A stretch of DNA of 64,000 nt, from assembly GCA_026936325.1 (NCBI GenBank), contig JAPTHN010000021.1:1674001-1738000 (forward strand), read 5' to 3'. This stretch comes from Platynereis dumerilii (lineage: Eukaryota > Annelida > Polychaeta > Phyllodocida > Nereididae). Position numbers and translations under genes: made by a program. The notes under the pieces were generated by a model. That model did not search any database, was not told where the DNA came from, and saw nothing but the letters and a program-made list of their open reading frames with translations. Positions 22,662 to 33,869 of this stretch are shown here, in pieces. How positions within the stretch are numbered: the stretch's first letter is position 1; the number at the start of each line of letters is the position of its first letter.

Positions 22662-23160
22662 AAACTTAGAGCAATGTAAATAATTAACTTTAGCAGAACT
22701 AAATGGTGAATGGCACTGCAGTGCATTCACTGTTCCAGTCAGAATTTCATTTGGGCATGCACAAATTCCGGAAAGGGGGGGCAATTTTCAGATTTGAAGG
22801 GCACTTTTCTGAAGGGGAGATCGACCTTTATTTAGTGATTGTTTACCCCAAATTTGGGCATGGAGGGCAAGGAGTTGGGCATGGTGCAGATGAGGTTCCA
22901 GGGCATGGCATTGCGCCATGCTCAAATAGCCTAGCTGGAACACTGGCAATTTTGTGACGTCATGACAATGTAAGCCATTGTTATGGTAGCGTCAAAAGTG
23001 CAAACAAGTCTGAATGGACTGCTGTCATCCGAAAAAGGCCAAAAATCAGGTTAAAATGGCATCAAGATATCGCGAAAATGTGACAAACAAATTACAAAAT
23101 GGCTAATCTATCCATATGTATGTGCATTTCTGCTTTCTACTGTGAGACTTGTAGATGCTG
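22662..23160. other. Intronic block with a diverged copy near the right window edge
   Basis: No gene is supported. From about 22960 to 23440 the order of words (ATCGCGAAAATGTGA, TGCATTTCTGCTTTCTACTGTGAGAC, TCAGGCCAAAT) parallels 63.38-63.62 kb. The two stretches appear to be old copies of one sequence. Confidence 0.4.
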
Positions 23161-23169
23161 AGCAATCAG

Positions 23170-23342
23170 CAGTGGCGTCCCTATGGGGGGCACGGGGGGG
23201 GCACGTGCCCCCCATATTTGACCTGTGCCTCCCCCCATATGAACTTTTCAACCTAAAATATGCAATTAGTATTGTGAGTGCCCCCTCAGAGAATCGCGTG
23301 CCCCCCCCCCCCCTGGCTCGAGACCCCCTAGTTACGCCACTG
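23170..23342. mobile_element. hAT-type MITE (173 bp)
   Basis: Ends CAGTGGCGTCCCTATGG and CTAGTTACGCCACTG lie within an 8-bp duplication GCAATCAG (23162-23169 and 23343-23350). The interior has GGCACGTGCCCCCC. It is the closest relative of 38967-39138 and 34237-34372. Confidence 0.9.
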
Positions 23343-23715
23343 GCAATCAGGCCAAATACCAGTTCGCATGTTGATGAGACAAACTGTAAAGCACAACTCT
23401 CCCCTTCTCAGGGTCAACCTAGATAATGCACTTCATCATTTCTGGGAATGATGAACAGATAATAATAATAACTAGAGAAAACGGTAATTGTCATCACGGA
23501 CAATTACAAAGAATTTACCTTTACATTTAACTAAACTTTGCCTGTAAATGGACAGACAAATTGACGGACCGACGGTCAGACAGACAGACCAAACTGAAGG
23601 ACTCAAGGACACATGGAAATGATAATATTCCACGGGACTGGTTCACATTTTTACTACCTTCATCAATGTTTTACATGATTTTTAGCTGTCAGGAGTGAGC
23701 GCGTTCACTTCAGAG

Positions 23716-24945
23716 TCCAGACTCAGAGGTCTGACTCAGAGACGTGACTCAGAGTCCTGACTCAAAGTCCTGACTCAGAGTCCTGACTCAGTCCTGACTC
23801 AGAGTCCTGACTCAGAGTCTTGACTTAGAGACCTGACTCAGAGTCCTGACTCAGATTCCTGACTCCGAGGCCAGACTCCGAGTCCTGACTCCGAGGAATG
23901 ACTCCAAGTCCTGACTCAGATTCATGACTCCGAGTCCTGCCTTTGAGTCCTGACCCCGAGTTCTGACTCAGAGTCTTGACTCCGAGTCCAGACCCCGAGT
24001 CCTGACACCGAGTCCTGACTCAGCGGCCTGACTCATAGTGGAGACTCATAGGCGAGACTCATAGTCAAGACTCACAGTCGAGACTCATAGTCAAGACGAG
24101 TCCTGACTCAGATTCCTGACTCCGAGTCCTGCCTTAGAGTCCTGACCCCGAGTTCTGACTCAGAGTCTTGACTCCCGAGTCCAGACCCCGAGTCCTGACT
24201 CTGAGTCCTGACTCAACGTGTCCTGACTCAGCAGCCTGACTCATAGTGGAGACTCATAGGCAGGACTCATAGTCAAGACTCACAGTCGAGACTCATAGTC
24301 AAGACTCATAGTCGAGACTCATAGTCGAGACTCAGAGTCCTGACTCTGAGTCCTGACACAGATTCCAGACTCAGAGTCATGCCCTAGGGTACTGACTCAG
24401 GGACCTGACTCACAGACCTGACTCAGAGACCTGACTAACAGACCTGACTCACAGACTTGACTCAGAGTCCTGACTCAGGGACCTGACTCAGAGTCCTGAC
24501 TCAGAGGCCTTACTCAGATGCCTGTCTCAGAGTCCTGCCTCAGAGTCCTGACTCAGATTCCTGACTCCGAGTCCTGACTCCGAGTCCTGACTCCGAGGCC
24601 TGACTCAGCGGCCTGACTCATAGTCGAGACTCATAGTCGAGACTCATAGTCGAGACTCATAGTCGAGACTCATAGTCGAGACTCATAGTCGAGACTCATA
24701 GTCGAGACTCATAGTCGAGACTCATAGTCGAGACTCATAGTCGAGACTTATAGTCGAGACTCCGAGTCCTGACTCAGGGCCCTGACTCAGGGCCCTGACT
24801 CAGAGTCCTGACTCAGAGTCCTGACTCAGAGTCCTGACTCAGGGACCTGACTCACAGACAAGACCCAGAGTCCTGACCTAGGGTCCTGACTCACAGACCT
24901 GACTCAGGGTCCTGGCTCAGGATCCTGACTACAACTCCTGTACCC
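23716..24945. repeat. 13-bp minisatellite rich in TGACTCA
   Basis: About 95 copies of a 13-bp unit, in two main forms: GACTCAGAGTCCT and GACTCATAGTCGA. The second form is nearly pure at 24620-24755. A higher-order repeat of about 200 bp is visible (23905-24100 repeated at 24100-24310). I count roughly 38 exact TGACTCA heptamers, the AP-1 consensus. Confidence 0.95.
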
Positions 24946-24959
24946 AACTCCACTTGGTC

Positions 24960-26382
24960 ATTTTTAACTGTAATATGTATATAAACATTAGTCTTTAGCG
25001 TACACTGGCCCCGTCACCTGAAACGGCCAGAACGGCTTTCCATATATGGTTAATGTATGCGGCCAGCCTGCATTGGAGTGTGAAATTGTCTCACCTGCAT
25101 CATGTGAAAATGAATTTTTTGCTGGCAATTTCTTCATTTTTCTGACCTTTTGACCTTTATTGCTTAAAGCTGACTACAGCTAGAGACTTGCCATTTGACA
25201 CAATTTACAGCAAGTATTTGATCCACATTGTCAGTTAAAATCAAGAAAATTGGAACGTTCCTTCCCAGTTAAAAAAGATAATCAGTGAAAATAACCTGTT
25301 TTCATTTCCTCTTTGACCTCAAATTTTACCTTGATAAAAAGGTCAAAGGTCAAAAGTAATGTGCTCATGTGATTCCAGTAGGTGATATAGGGGGGTCATT
25401 TAATTTAAAGAAAGCTGTAGGAATGATATTTCCCACTCAAATAAAATCATTTACGGTAAATGTCAGGAGTGTCGAGAAGTACCATTTTTCAAATTTTTTT
25501 ACAAATTGAGTTGAGAACATGAAATATTCTTCATTGGGGGCTTTTGATAACCATATTATTGACTTGTAGAAACGAGACTTTTGAGAGGATTGGTTGAAAA
25601 AAACATAATTTTCAGAATTTTTGCAAAATTCAACTTTTTAAACTTTAATGACTCAAATCACCTTCAAAAATAACCTTTGGTTCCACTTTTTTGGTCAATA
25701 TAGTCTTTTTGGGTAAAGTTAAGGGTAGTTCATTATACATTTTGATCACCTCAGACTACTCCTTCATGGAGATTTTACAATTTGACCTGAATTTGGAACC
25801 CTCGATTTTGAAAAATTGCCATATTTCACAAAGTATTGAACCAATCCAAACCATTTGTTGAATCAGAATTGGCCCCAGACACAGGCCAACTTTTGCCACA
25901 ATCACCAAGTTCCTATCTATTACATAACTTGAGAAACTGATCGTAGACTGAAAAGTGCTCATGCATCCAAAGCCCTTTACCCGTTGAACCAACTGTCATA
26001 TCAGTTTCACCAAATCGTTCAAAACAACTTTTTATCACAGGATTTTCACTCTTGACTCATTATCTCAAATACTTTTTCAGTTATTCAACCTTAAAGTTTA
26101 CAAATTTTCGACTTTGAACGCCTCTGTGAAAAAGACAACTGTGAAAATGACATCAAATGACCCACTTTCACAATACTGAATGCCTGATTGACCTTCTGAC
26201 CAACTTTCATCGCCATAGGACCATTTTGAAAAAAAAAGAAGAATAAGAATAATAATAAGAATAGCAAAAACAAATAGAATTTACCATAGGTAAATTCTTA
26301 ATAATAATAATATTAAGTACTTATATAGCGCCAATTCCAGTAAACTGCTCATTGGCGCTTGGTTAGATTAGTTGATCTCTCC
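24960..26382. other. Non-coding intronic stretch
   Basis: No gene is supported; open frames are short and without domains. A short AATAATAATAAT...TTATATAGCGCC segment at about 26295-26360 resembles a retroposon 3' end widespread in marine animals. The family name is not certain. Confidence 0.5.
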
Positions 26383-26385
26383 TTA

Positions 26386-28394
26386 GGGACCGTTCAGAAT
26401 TTATGACTTGGGGGGGTTGGGAGTTTTGCTGGAACTTCCCGTCAAAAATTGATACCCCCCCCCCTTGAGTTTCATGCGGATTTTTAGTACCCCACCCTTA
26501 GGTTTCATGCGTATTTTTAGTACCCCCCCCCCTGGACGTACAAAGCAATACACACACATACAGTGAGGAAAATAAGTATTTGACCCCCTACCATATTTTC
26601 TAGTTTGGGCACTTGCGCTTGCTCCAAAAATCTGAAATTTCTCAGGTAGATCTGGTCCAACATTAGAAGACAGGTAATGCACAGAAATTAAGTGAAAGAA
26701 GCATTATATAATATTTTCGCTTAAAAATTCGAATAGTCTTCGGAAATAAGTATTTGACCCCTTCGTTTGCAAGGGGTTTATGACCAGACTTTACAAAACA
26801 AACACTAGAAAAAGTATCGTTACTGAAATTTATTGCAATCAAAACCTATTTCAATTGTTTTCCTCCCATTTATTTTGGCTTTTTATGCCCTCAATTACAT
26901 CTCCTATAATTTTTTGGTAATTTCTTCATTTAGAAGATGCGCGGTTGAAAAAAAAAATCACAAGACACCAGAGACTTGTTTTTTTACTGACACTAGTCTG
27001 TTGTTGGTACACAGACCCTATGTAATGATCTAGGGGTGAAAATTTCAATAATTCATGACATTGTATGTAAGTAAACAAAGGACAAACTTACCACTGGGCG
27101 ATGCCGATCTGCAGTGCCACTGAAATCTCACCTACACTGGAGTCAATGAGTGCAAGAACCATTTTAGAAAGTCCTAGACTAACCAACGATGATTTAGCAA
27201 AAGCTCTGAAAGCAGTTTACAACTCTGTTAATAAGAGGAAATGACCAGTACAATATGTCTCGGCAGGCTGAGATGATGCAGTGCAGCTATAGTGCCTCTG
27301 TTGCAGAAGAATCATGCCAAAGCTTGCTTAGAATTTATAATTGATCATGTGGAACTATTTTGCTGATGATTGGGGGAAATTCTATTCAAGCTTTGGCATC
27401 ACTCTTCTGCAACTGAGGCACTATGACGGCAGTACATCACGTCGGCCTACTGCGACATATTGTGCTGGTCATTATATCATGCTGGCAATGTTGCAAACTG
27501 CTTTCAGAGCTTTTGCTCACTTGTCGTTGGTTAGTCTAGGACTTTCTAAAATGATTTTTGCACTCACAGACACCTGTGTAGGTTAGATTGTCGTGGCACA
27601 GCAGACCAGCATGTTCCAGTGGTGATTTCTTCCTTTGTTTACTTACATACAATGGCATCAATTATTGAAATTTTCACCCCTAGATCATTATATAGGGTCT
27701 TTGTACTAGCACCAGACCAGTGTCAGTCAAAAATCATGTCTCTAGAGTCTTGTGATATTTCTTTTTCAACCGCGCATCTTCAAAATGAAGAAATTACAAA
27801 CAAATTATAGAAGGTCTTATTGAAGGCATTCAAAACAAAACAAAATTGGGGGAAACAATAGAAATAGGTTTTTATTGCAATAATGTTTGGTTATAGTAGT
27901 TTTCCTTGTGTTTGTTTTGTAAAAGTTTGGCGATAAACCTTTGGAAACGAAGGGGTCAAATACTTATATCCGAAGACTACATGGATTCTTATGCAAATAT
28001 ATTACATAATGCTTCTGTCAATTAATTCTTGTGCATTACCTGTCTTCCAATGTTACACCAGATCTACCTGAGAAATTTGAGATTTTTGGTGCAAGCGCAA
28101 GTGCCCAAACTAGAAAACATGGTAGGGGGTCAAATACTTATTTTCCTCACTGTATAATGATATACATAGCCACGCATACAGATTCGCGTCATTTCTCGGA
28201 CTTTTGCGCATAAAAAAGTCCAAATAAAATGAGTTTATGCGTGTTTTTTAACATTTTTTCTTTGTTAAAATTTCTTACCCCCCCCTTGGAAGTGTCAAAA
28301 ATTAATGCCCCCCTTGAAACACGTGTGAAAAGTTAGTACCCCCTCGGCCAAAACTCCCACCCCCCCCCCCCCGTCATAAATTCTGAACGGTCCC
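26386..28394. mobile_element. Harbinger-like MITE split by a Tc1-type element
   Basis: Terminal repeats GGGACCGTTCAGAATTTATG and its reverse complement are flanked by TTA on both sides (26383-26385 and 28395-28397). A 3-bp TTA/TAA target is typical of PIF/Harbinger. C- and G-runs follow each end. Without the nested insert at 26561-28152 the element is about 415 bp. No transposase is present. Confidence 0.7.
26561..28152. mobile_element. Tc1/mariner-derived giant palindrome (1592 bp)
   Basis: Ends CAGTGAGGAAAATAAGTATT and its complement are flanked by TA dinucleotides (26559-26560 and 28153-28154), as in Tc1/mariner. The whole element is two inverted arms of about 766 bp each (26561-27326 and 27387-28152) around a 60-base loop. 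The arms differ at many sites and by small indels, so the duplication is not brand new. The arms contain no intact transposase. The end sequence closely resembles known Tc1-like ends of animals. Confidence 0.88.
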
Positions 28395-28397
28395 TTA

Positions 28398-29148
28398 GCT
28401 GCTTAGCAGCTCTGGAACTCCAATAACTCAAAATACTTAAATACCACTGCCTTTACAACTATATAATTTAGCATAATCGAAGTTAAAGGTAGTAAGTCTG
28501 CCGATTCTATGTAAAATTCAACTTGCAGTTATAGATCATAAATTGATAGATTTTCAGTATACTATACACTTCCAACCAACAGAATTGCATGTCTTCCATA
28601 ATTGAGGGAGTTTAATTGATTATAAAGCCTTAAATTACTTAGGGAGAGCCCTGCACTGCTTCATTTGTAAACAAAACACAGGATTTTCACGGCATGAAAA
28701 ACTATTTGTTTACATTTTTAAAGGAATCTATCTTCATATATTGGGCTTATAATGGCAATAACAAAAATTTAACAGGTAGAATAAGTTAAATAACACTCTA
28801 ATCTTTATTTTAAGCAACTGTTAAATCCTGCGACAATATACCTTTAAAATGGTTCCAGTTTTCAAAATAGCCGTGGTGTATCCCTACGTAACAGTAGGGG
28901 AATTACCCCCCTGGGATTGTAGAAAGTGGCAAGTAACATTTTCAATCCAAATTGAACCAGTTGCTTGATTGCAATAACTGACATCCTCGACATCAAGAAA
29001 TGGCCTCTTGTCTATATAATTGATGAAATCCGAATTTAGCTATGCACCAGCGCTAATCAGGGAATCAATAGTGTAGCTGATGATAATTGGCAATAATCCG
29101 AAATTGTTTCATCAGTAATTTCTAACCATTTCTGTTTTGTGATTTCAG
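28398..29148 (+). other. Intron 3' part upstream of gene 2
   Basis: No gene is seen. From about 28930 it matches the region upstream of gene 1. It ends in the acceptor GTTTTGTGATTTCAG at 29148. Confidence 0.6.
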
Positions 29149-29219
29149 ATACTCCGCAGAATTTGTGAAAAACCATATTGAAGAAATTTTCATGAGCAAT
29201 TTCATGTAATTGTCCGACC

Positions 29220-32066
29220 ATGGAGACTGCTGTGGTGGAGGAAAATGACTGCGAAGAAGTCTCTGAAATGAACCTTGATGACAGAGCTGAAATTTGTGAA
29301 AATCCACATTCTGTTCTGAAACGAAAAGTACAATTTGAATATAATGATCACCCGTTAACCAAATGTGCAAGGATTGGCTCTTCTGAGAATGCTACTTCAG
29401 ACCACACTATTTCTTCTGATTCAGACTCTGTTACCTCAGATCATTTGGATAGTACTGGTGCTGCCACAAGTTACCCTGGCGGCTCTTACGTGCTTCGTAC
29501 AGATCCGGATCTTACTCCATCCGCCGTTGGTTGTACTGTTGCCTCAAATGATGTTGGAAGTAACAGTCTTCAAAAAGCACCCATTGCCGAGGCAACCAAG
29601 AAACCTTTTAAATTGCACCGTTGTCGAATTTGTTTGAAGATCTTCGCTGGTGCTGACTTTTTATTGAAACATGTTGCTGAAAAACATTCCAAAGAATCAA
29701 AGGAGCAGACGTCGAAAATTCCAAAGCGTGTTCCTAATGAGATTGTTGGTCATAACTTCAGAGGTGATCATCTCAAAATTCATCAAGGTTGTTGTGAAAT
29801 GACTGAGCGAAAGCAGGAATTTCAAGATCTGGATTATTATACAAATGGCAGCTCTGTTAATGTGAAGAAAGAAGTCAAAGAAAACTTTGACAAAGAATTA
29901 AGTCACAATGACCTGTATCCAGAAGTAAGTCGTGAAAATGGCCGGCAAGTGGTTCCGGAAACATCGCTTGAAGTTCTCAGTCCAAAAAACTTGAAAGCTA
30001 TCAAGCCACCAAGAAGGAAGGCTATATATTCAGACGACAATGACAAATTGGAAGAACAAAGAAAGGAAGGAGAGGGGGAGTGTCAAGAAGGAATTAATGA
30101 TAACGAACAATCAGAGATCAACAAAATTCGTAATTTTACTACAAAATTCTGTAAAATTACGAAACATAAATATTCGATGTCTGGAGGTACTTCTTTCTGG
30201 TGTGAGGAATGTGGTTTACGCTTCATTACAGCTGAATCCCTCAGAGCGCATCAAGCAAAAAACGATTGTTCTGGGGGTAACATGGATCCCTCCAGGCCAA
30301 GCGTGCCACCGACAACCGTACCTTCTACAACCATCACTACATTTGAGGAATCTACCGGCAGCGATGCATGTAATATTTCGAAAATAGAGGTAAAATATCA
30401 CTGGTGCGAAACATGTAGATTATCTTTCGGAACCTTGGCAAGCCTCAGGCTTCACCGCTTTGGTGGTTTTTGCAAACTTCTATCATCGCAGCAGTCACGA
30501 GTCACTTCAGCCGAACCTTCTGTGACTGTTGCTTCAAATGTGACATTTCCAAGCAGCGAAAGATCCCCTCATCCTAAAGCAGAGGACAAGGCAGAGGTCA
30601 TGCATTTCTCGTGCAAAATGTGTCAATTGAACTTTGTGAATGAGGAAAACCTGAGGCGTCATCTCTCGTCTGGGTCTTGCATGTTACAAACACAACGCCA
30701 GTCAACACCACCAACCACCCTGCAACACAGCAACATTCCAAACAAAGACTTAATAACCAACAAAGATTTGTTGAACAAGGATTTGTCAAGCGATTATTTA
30801 CAAAGCAAGCTTTCATCAAGTAAGGATGCGCAAAAAGAAACTGACATCCGCTCAAAGAACGAGAGCCACGGAACAAACAAGAAAGAACCTGTTCGAATTC
30901 TGCAGATGCCTAAAGCAACATTTCGCATAATTACTGGAGGCATGCTGCTGAAGAGAAAATTTCCAGGAATTGCCGAGGGTCAAGGAAGTAGCAAACACCC
31001 TAAATGCAGACTACAACCCAGTCACAGTGGTAAAGGTTTGGGAAAGAAAATGGCTGCCCGGATTAAAACTGAGGCTGAAACTGCAAATGAGGCTGAATGT
31101 GAAACTGAGGCTTGGAACTCAGCGAAGATTAACCATGGACCTGAAAGTGAGGCTTTTTCCCCAGTGAAGATTAAACAAGAAAAAATAGACATTGATGGGG
31201 ATCCCTCGGATAAACTTGAGGCTTTTTCCCCAGTGAAGTTTAAACAAGAAAAAATAGACATTGATGGGGATACCTCGGATAAACTTTATAAAGTGCCAGT
31301 TGAGACATCAGTGAGACATGGATGCCATTTGTGCGGCATGGCATTTCCAACAGACTTATTACTCAAGTCTCACATGTCCTTCCATGGCAGAAATGGAAGT
31401 AGTGGGTTTGTTTGCAATGTTTGCAACATAAAGTTCACTGAAATTGAAGCTTTGTTGATGCATCAAAAAAGAGAAAATCATCATTTGACTTTTGGCTGCT
31501 ACTTTTGTGAGAAGAGGTTTGTCGGCCAGGTTGCCGTGGATCACCACATTCGAGAACAGCACAAGGGCAGAAGTGTTAATAAACCTCGCTGTCTTTTCTG
31601 TGACATGGAATTTTTGAAGGAAAGCGATCGTGACCAACATACACGTTCTCACTTGAGACAACTGCTTCTTTGTGAGATTTGTGACCTTGGATTTTTGAAG
31701 CAAGAAAACTTGACAAAACACTTGAGTACTCACTTTCAGGATGATATTCACTGCTGTCGGATTTGTGCTGAACACTTTGGTGGTGTAAATGAACTCAGGA
31801 ACCATATGGAAACTCATCGAATTTCTCGTGTCAATTCGTACATACCTGGGTACTTCAAAGATCATGTGAAGTTTCATCCAGGCACAAAGAAACCTTATAT
31901 TTGCAATATCTGCAATGTTGGTTACTCACACAGCAGTATGCATACTCTGATCAGTCACTTGCTTGTACACCAGCAACAGCAAAGTCTGTATGAGTGCCAA
32001 AAGTGTTGGATGCATTTTGTCCATCCGAACCATCGAGGCAAGCACAAATGTCTCTTAAACCATTAG
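29220..32066 (+). CDS. C2H2/C2HC zinc-finger protein, gene 2 of the cluster (948 aa)
   Basis: A probable nuclear nucleic-acid-binding regulator; no orthologue is recognised. The start ATG has an excellent context (GACCATGG) and lies 72 bases after the acceptor at 29148. Finger 1 (C2H2, C-x2-C-x12-H-x4-H) is at 135-156. C2HC fingers (C-x2-C-x12-H-x5-C) are at 328-350, 396-418 and 465-487. A Lys/Glu-rich segment (LEEQRKEGEGECQEG) comes before the first of these. A long linker (about 490-700) carries IKTE and IKQE SUMO-type motifs. About eight C2H2 fingers occupy 702-943, including a Cys-less half finger. This copy has kept all array fingers with normal spacing, unlike gene 1. A 69-bp in-frame tandem duplication lies at 31149-31286. 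Its leader and donor are inferred at 15.9-16.06 kb. Confidence 0.92.
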   Translation: METAVVEENDCEEVSEMNLDDRAEICENPHSVLKRKVQFEYNDHPLTKCARIGSSENATSDHTISSDSDSVTSDHLDSTGAATSYPGGSYVLRTDPDLTPSAVGCTVASNDVGSNSLQKAPIAEATKKPFKLHRCRICLKIFAGADFLLKHVAEKHSKESKEQTSKIPKRVPNEIVGHNFRGDHLKIHQGCCEMTERKQEFQDLDYYTNGSSVNVKKEVKENFDKELSHNDLYPEVSRENGRQVVPETSLEVLSPKNLKAIKPPRRKAIYSDDNDKLEEQRKEGEGECQEGINDNEQSEINKIRNFTTKFCKITKHKYSMSGGTSFWCEECGLRFITAESLRAHQAKNDCSGGNMDPSRPSVPPTTVPSTTITTFEESTGSDACNISKIEVKYHWCETCRLSFGTLASLRLHRFGGFCKLLSSQQSRVTSAEPSVTVASNVTFPSSERSPHPKAEDKAEVMHFSCKMCQLNFVNEENLRRHLSSGSCMLQTQRQSTPPTTLQHSNIPNKDLITNKDLLNKDLSSDYLQSKLSSSKDAQKETDIRSKNESHGTNKKEPVRILQMPKATFRIITGGMLLKRKFPGIAEGQGSSKHPKCRLQPSHSGKGLGKKMAARIKTEAETANEAECETEAWNSAKINHGPESEAFSPVKIKQEKIDIDGDPSDKLEAFSPVKFKQEKIDIDGDTSDKLYKVPVETSVRHGCHLCGMAFPTDLLLKSHMSFHGRNGSSGFVCNVCNIKFTEIEALLMHQKRENHHLTFGCYFCEKRFVGQVAVDHHIREQHKGRSVNKPRCLFCDMEFLKESDRDQHTRSHLRQLLLCEICDLGFLKQENLTKHLSTHFQDDIHCCRICAEHFGGVNELRNHMETHRISRVNSYIPGYFKDHVKFHPGTKKPYICNICNVGYSHSSMHTLISHLLVHQQQQSLYECQKCWMHFVHPNHRGKHKCLLNH
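31149..31286 (+). repeat. In-frame 69-bp tandem duplication inside gene 2
   Basis: Two copies of 23 codons (EAFSPVKIKQEKIDIDGD...) lie head to tail, 31149-31217 and 31218-31286, with two or three differences. Each copy carries one IKQE/FKQE SUMO-type site, so the site count doubles. Genes 1 and 3 have one copy. Confidence 0.93.
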
Positions 32067-32242
32067 CAATTTATCCTGGATGTCTTCTAAACCATTAACA
32101 ATTAATTTTTCAATCAGATAAGGTTCTATATATATGAGCGCTGAATAAGTTCCGAGATCATCTTTCTTTTTTTAAGGCTGTGTAAATTGATTCATAATTA
32201 TTCATTTAGGCCTATAACATACAAAAATGGGGTACCAAAAGA

Positions 32243-32248
32243 AATAAA
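32243..32248 (+). promoter_or_regulatory. Candidate poly(A) signal of gene 2
   Basis: AATAAA about 180 bases after the stop, in the conserved block GAAATAAAATCAGGCAT shared with gene 1. Confidence 0.5.
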
Positions 32249-32296
32249 ATCAGGCATTGCAGCCATTTTTTTGCCAATTTTAGCTTGTCTGTTTTC

Positions 32297-33868
32297 TTTG
32301 ATAACTCGAAAGTTGAGAAATTTATTCTATCATCTGGTTCGATTCTGGTTCTCAAGTAATCACCTAGAATTTGGTGTATTATTGGTCCATAAGCTTTGAT
32401 AACACCGAACTTGATTCTATCATCTGGTTCGATTCTGGTTCGTAGCCACCTAGAATTTGGTGTAGTTTTGGTCCATAAGCTTTGATAACACCGAACTTGA
32501 TTCTATCATCTGGTTCTATTCTGGTTCGTAGCCACCTAGAATTTGGTGTATTATTGGTCCATAAGCTTTGACAACACTGAACTTGATTCTATCATCTGGT
32601 TCGATTCTGGTTCGTAGCCACCTAGAATTTGGTGTATCATTGGTCCATAAGCTTTGACAACACCGAACTTGATTCTATCATCTGGTTCGATTCTGGTTCG
32701 TAGCCACCTAGAATTTGGTGTATTATTGGTCCATAAGCTTTGACAACACCAAACTTGATTCTATCATCTGGTTCGATTCTGGTTCGTAGCCACCTAGAAT
32801 TTGGTGTAGTTTTGGTCCATAAGCTTTGATAACACCGAACTTGATTCTATCATCTGGTTCGATTCTGGTTCGTAGCCACCTAGAATTTGGTGTAGTTTTG
32901 GTCAATAAGCATTGATAACACCGAACTTGATTCTATCATCTGGTTCGATTCTGGTTCGTAGCCACCTAGAATTTGGTGTAGTTTTGGTCCATAAGCTTTG
33001 ATAACACCGAACTTGATTCTATCATCTGGTTCGATTCTGGTTCGTAGCCACCTAGAATTTGGTGTAGTTTTGGTCAATAAGCATTGATAACACCGAACTT
33101 GATTCTATCATCTGGTTCGATTCTGGTTCGTAGCCACCTAGAATTTGGTGTAGTTTTGGTCCATAAGCTTTGATAACACCGAACTTGATTCTATCTTCTG
33201 GTTCGTAGCCACCTAGAATTTGGTGTTGTTTTGGTCCATAAGCTTTGGTAACACCGAACTTGATTCTATCATCTGGTTCGATTCTGGTTCGTAGCCACCT
33301 AGAATTTGGTGTAGTTTTGGTCCATAAGCTTTGATAACACCGAACTTGATTCTATCATCTGGTTCGATTCTGGTTCGTAGCCACCTAGAATTTGGTGTAG
33401 TATTGGTCCATAAGCTTTGATAACACCGAACTTGATTCTATCATCTGGTTCGATTCTGGTTCGTAGCCACCTAGAATTTGGTGTAGTTTTGGTCAATAAG
33501 CATTGATAACACCGAACTTGATTCTATCATCTGGTTCGATTCTGGTTCGTAGCCACCTAGAATTTGGTGTAGTTTTGGTCCATAAGCTTTGATAACACCG
33601 AACTTGATTCTATCTGGTGCGATTCTGGTTCGTAGCCACCTAGAATTTGGTGTAGTTTTGGTCCACAAGCTTTGATAACAACAAACTTCTATCATCTGGT
33701 TCGATTCTGGTTTGTAGCCACCTATAATTTGGTGTAGTTTTGGTCCATAACTTTGATAACAACAAACTTGATTCTACCATCTGGTTCGATTCTGGTTCTC
33801 AAGTAACCACCTAGAATTCGGAGTACGTACTGTATTTTTTGTCCATAAGCTTTGATAACACAAAACTT
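32297..33868. repeat. 86-bp satellite array (about 18 copies)
   Basis: The unit holds TTCGTAGCCACCTAGAATTT, GTCCATAAGCTTTGATAACA and TTGATTCTATCATCTGG. Copies are nearly identical in the middle and diverged at the edges. A variant (GTCAATAAGCATTG) recurs at about 32893, 33065 and 33485, showing duplication of two or more units at once. Less than two copies exist after gene 1, so the array grew from the gene's 3' flank. Peptides read on the - strand (SRWLRTRIEPDDR...) are repeat translations. Confidence 0.95.
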
Positions 33869-33869
33869 C

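Noticed and set aside
23716-24945. CRISPR-like regular repeats
   Set aside because: The repeats are head to tail with no unique spacers, in eukaryotic DNA; the same holds for the 86-, 92- and 150-bp arrays.
32723-33695. - strand frames repeating RIEPDDRIKFGVIKAYGP
   Set aside because: They only read the 86-bp satellite, which has few stops on that strand.
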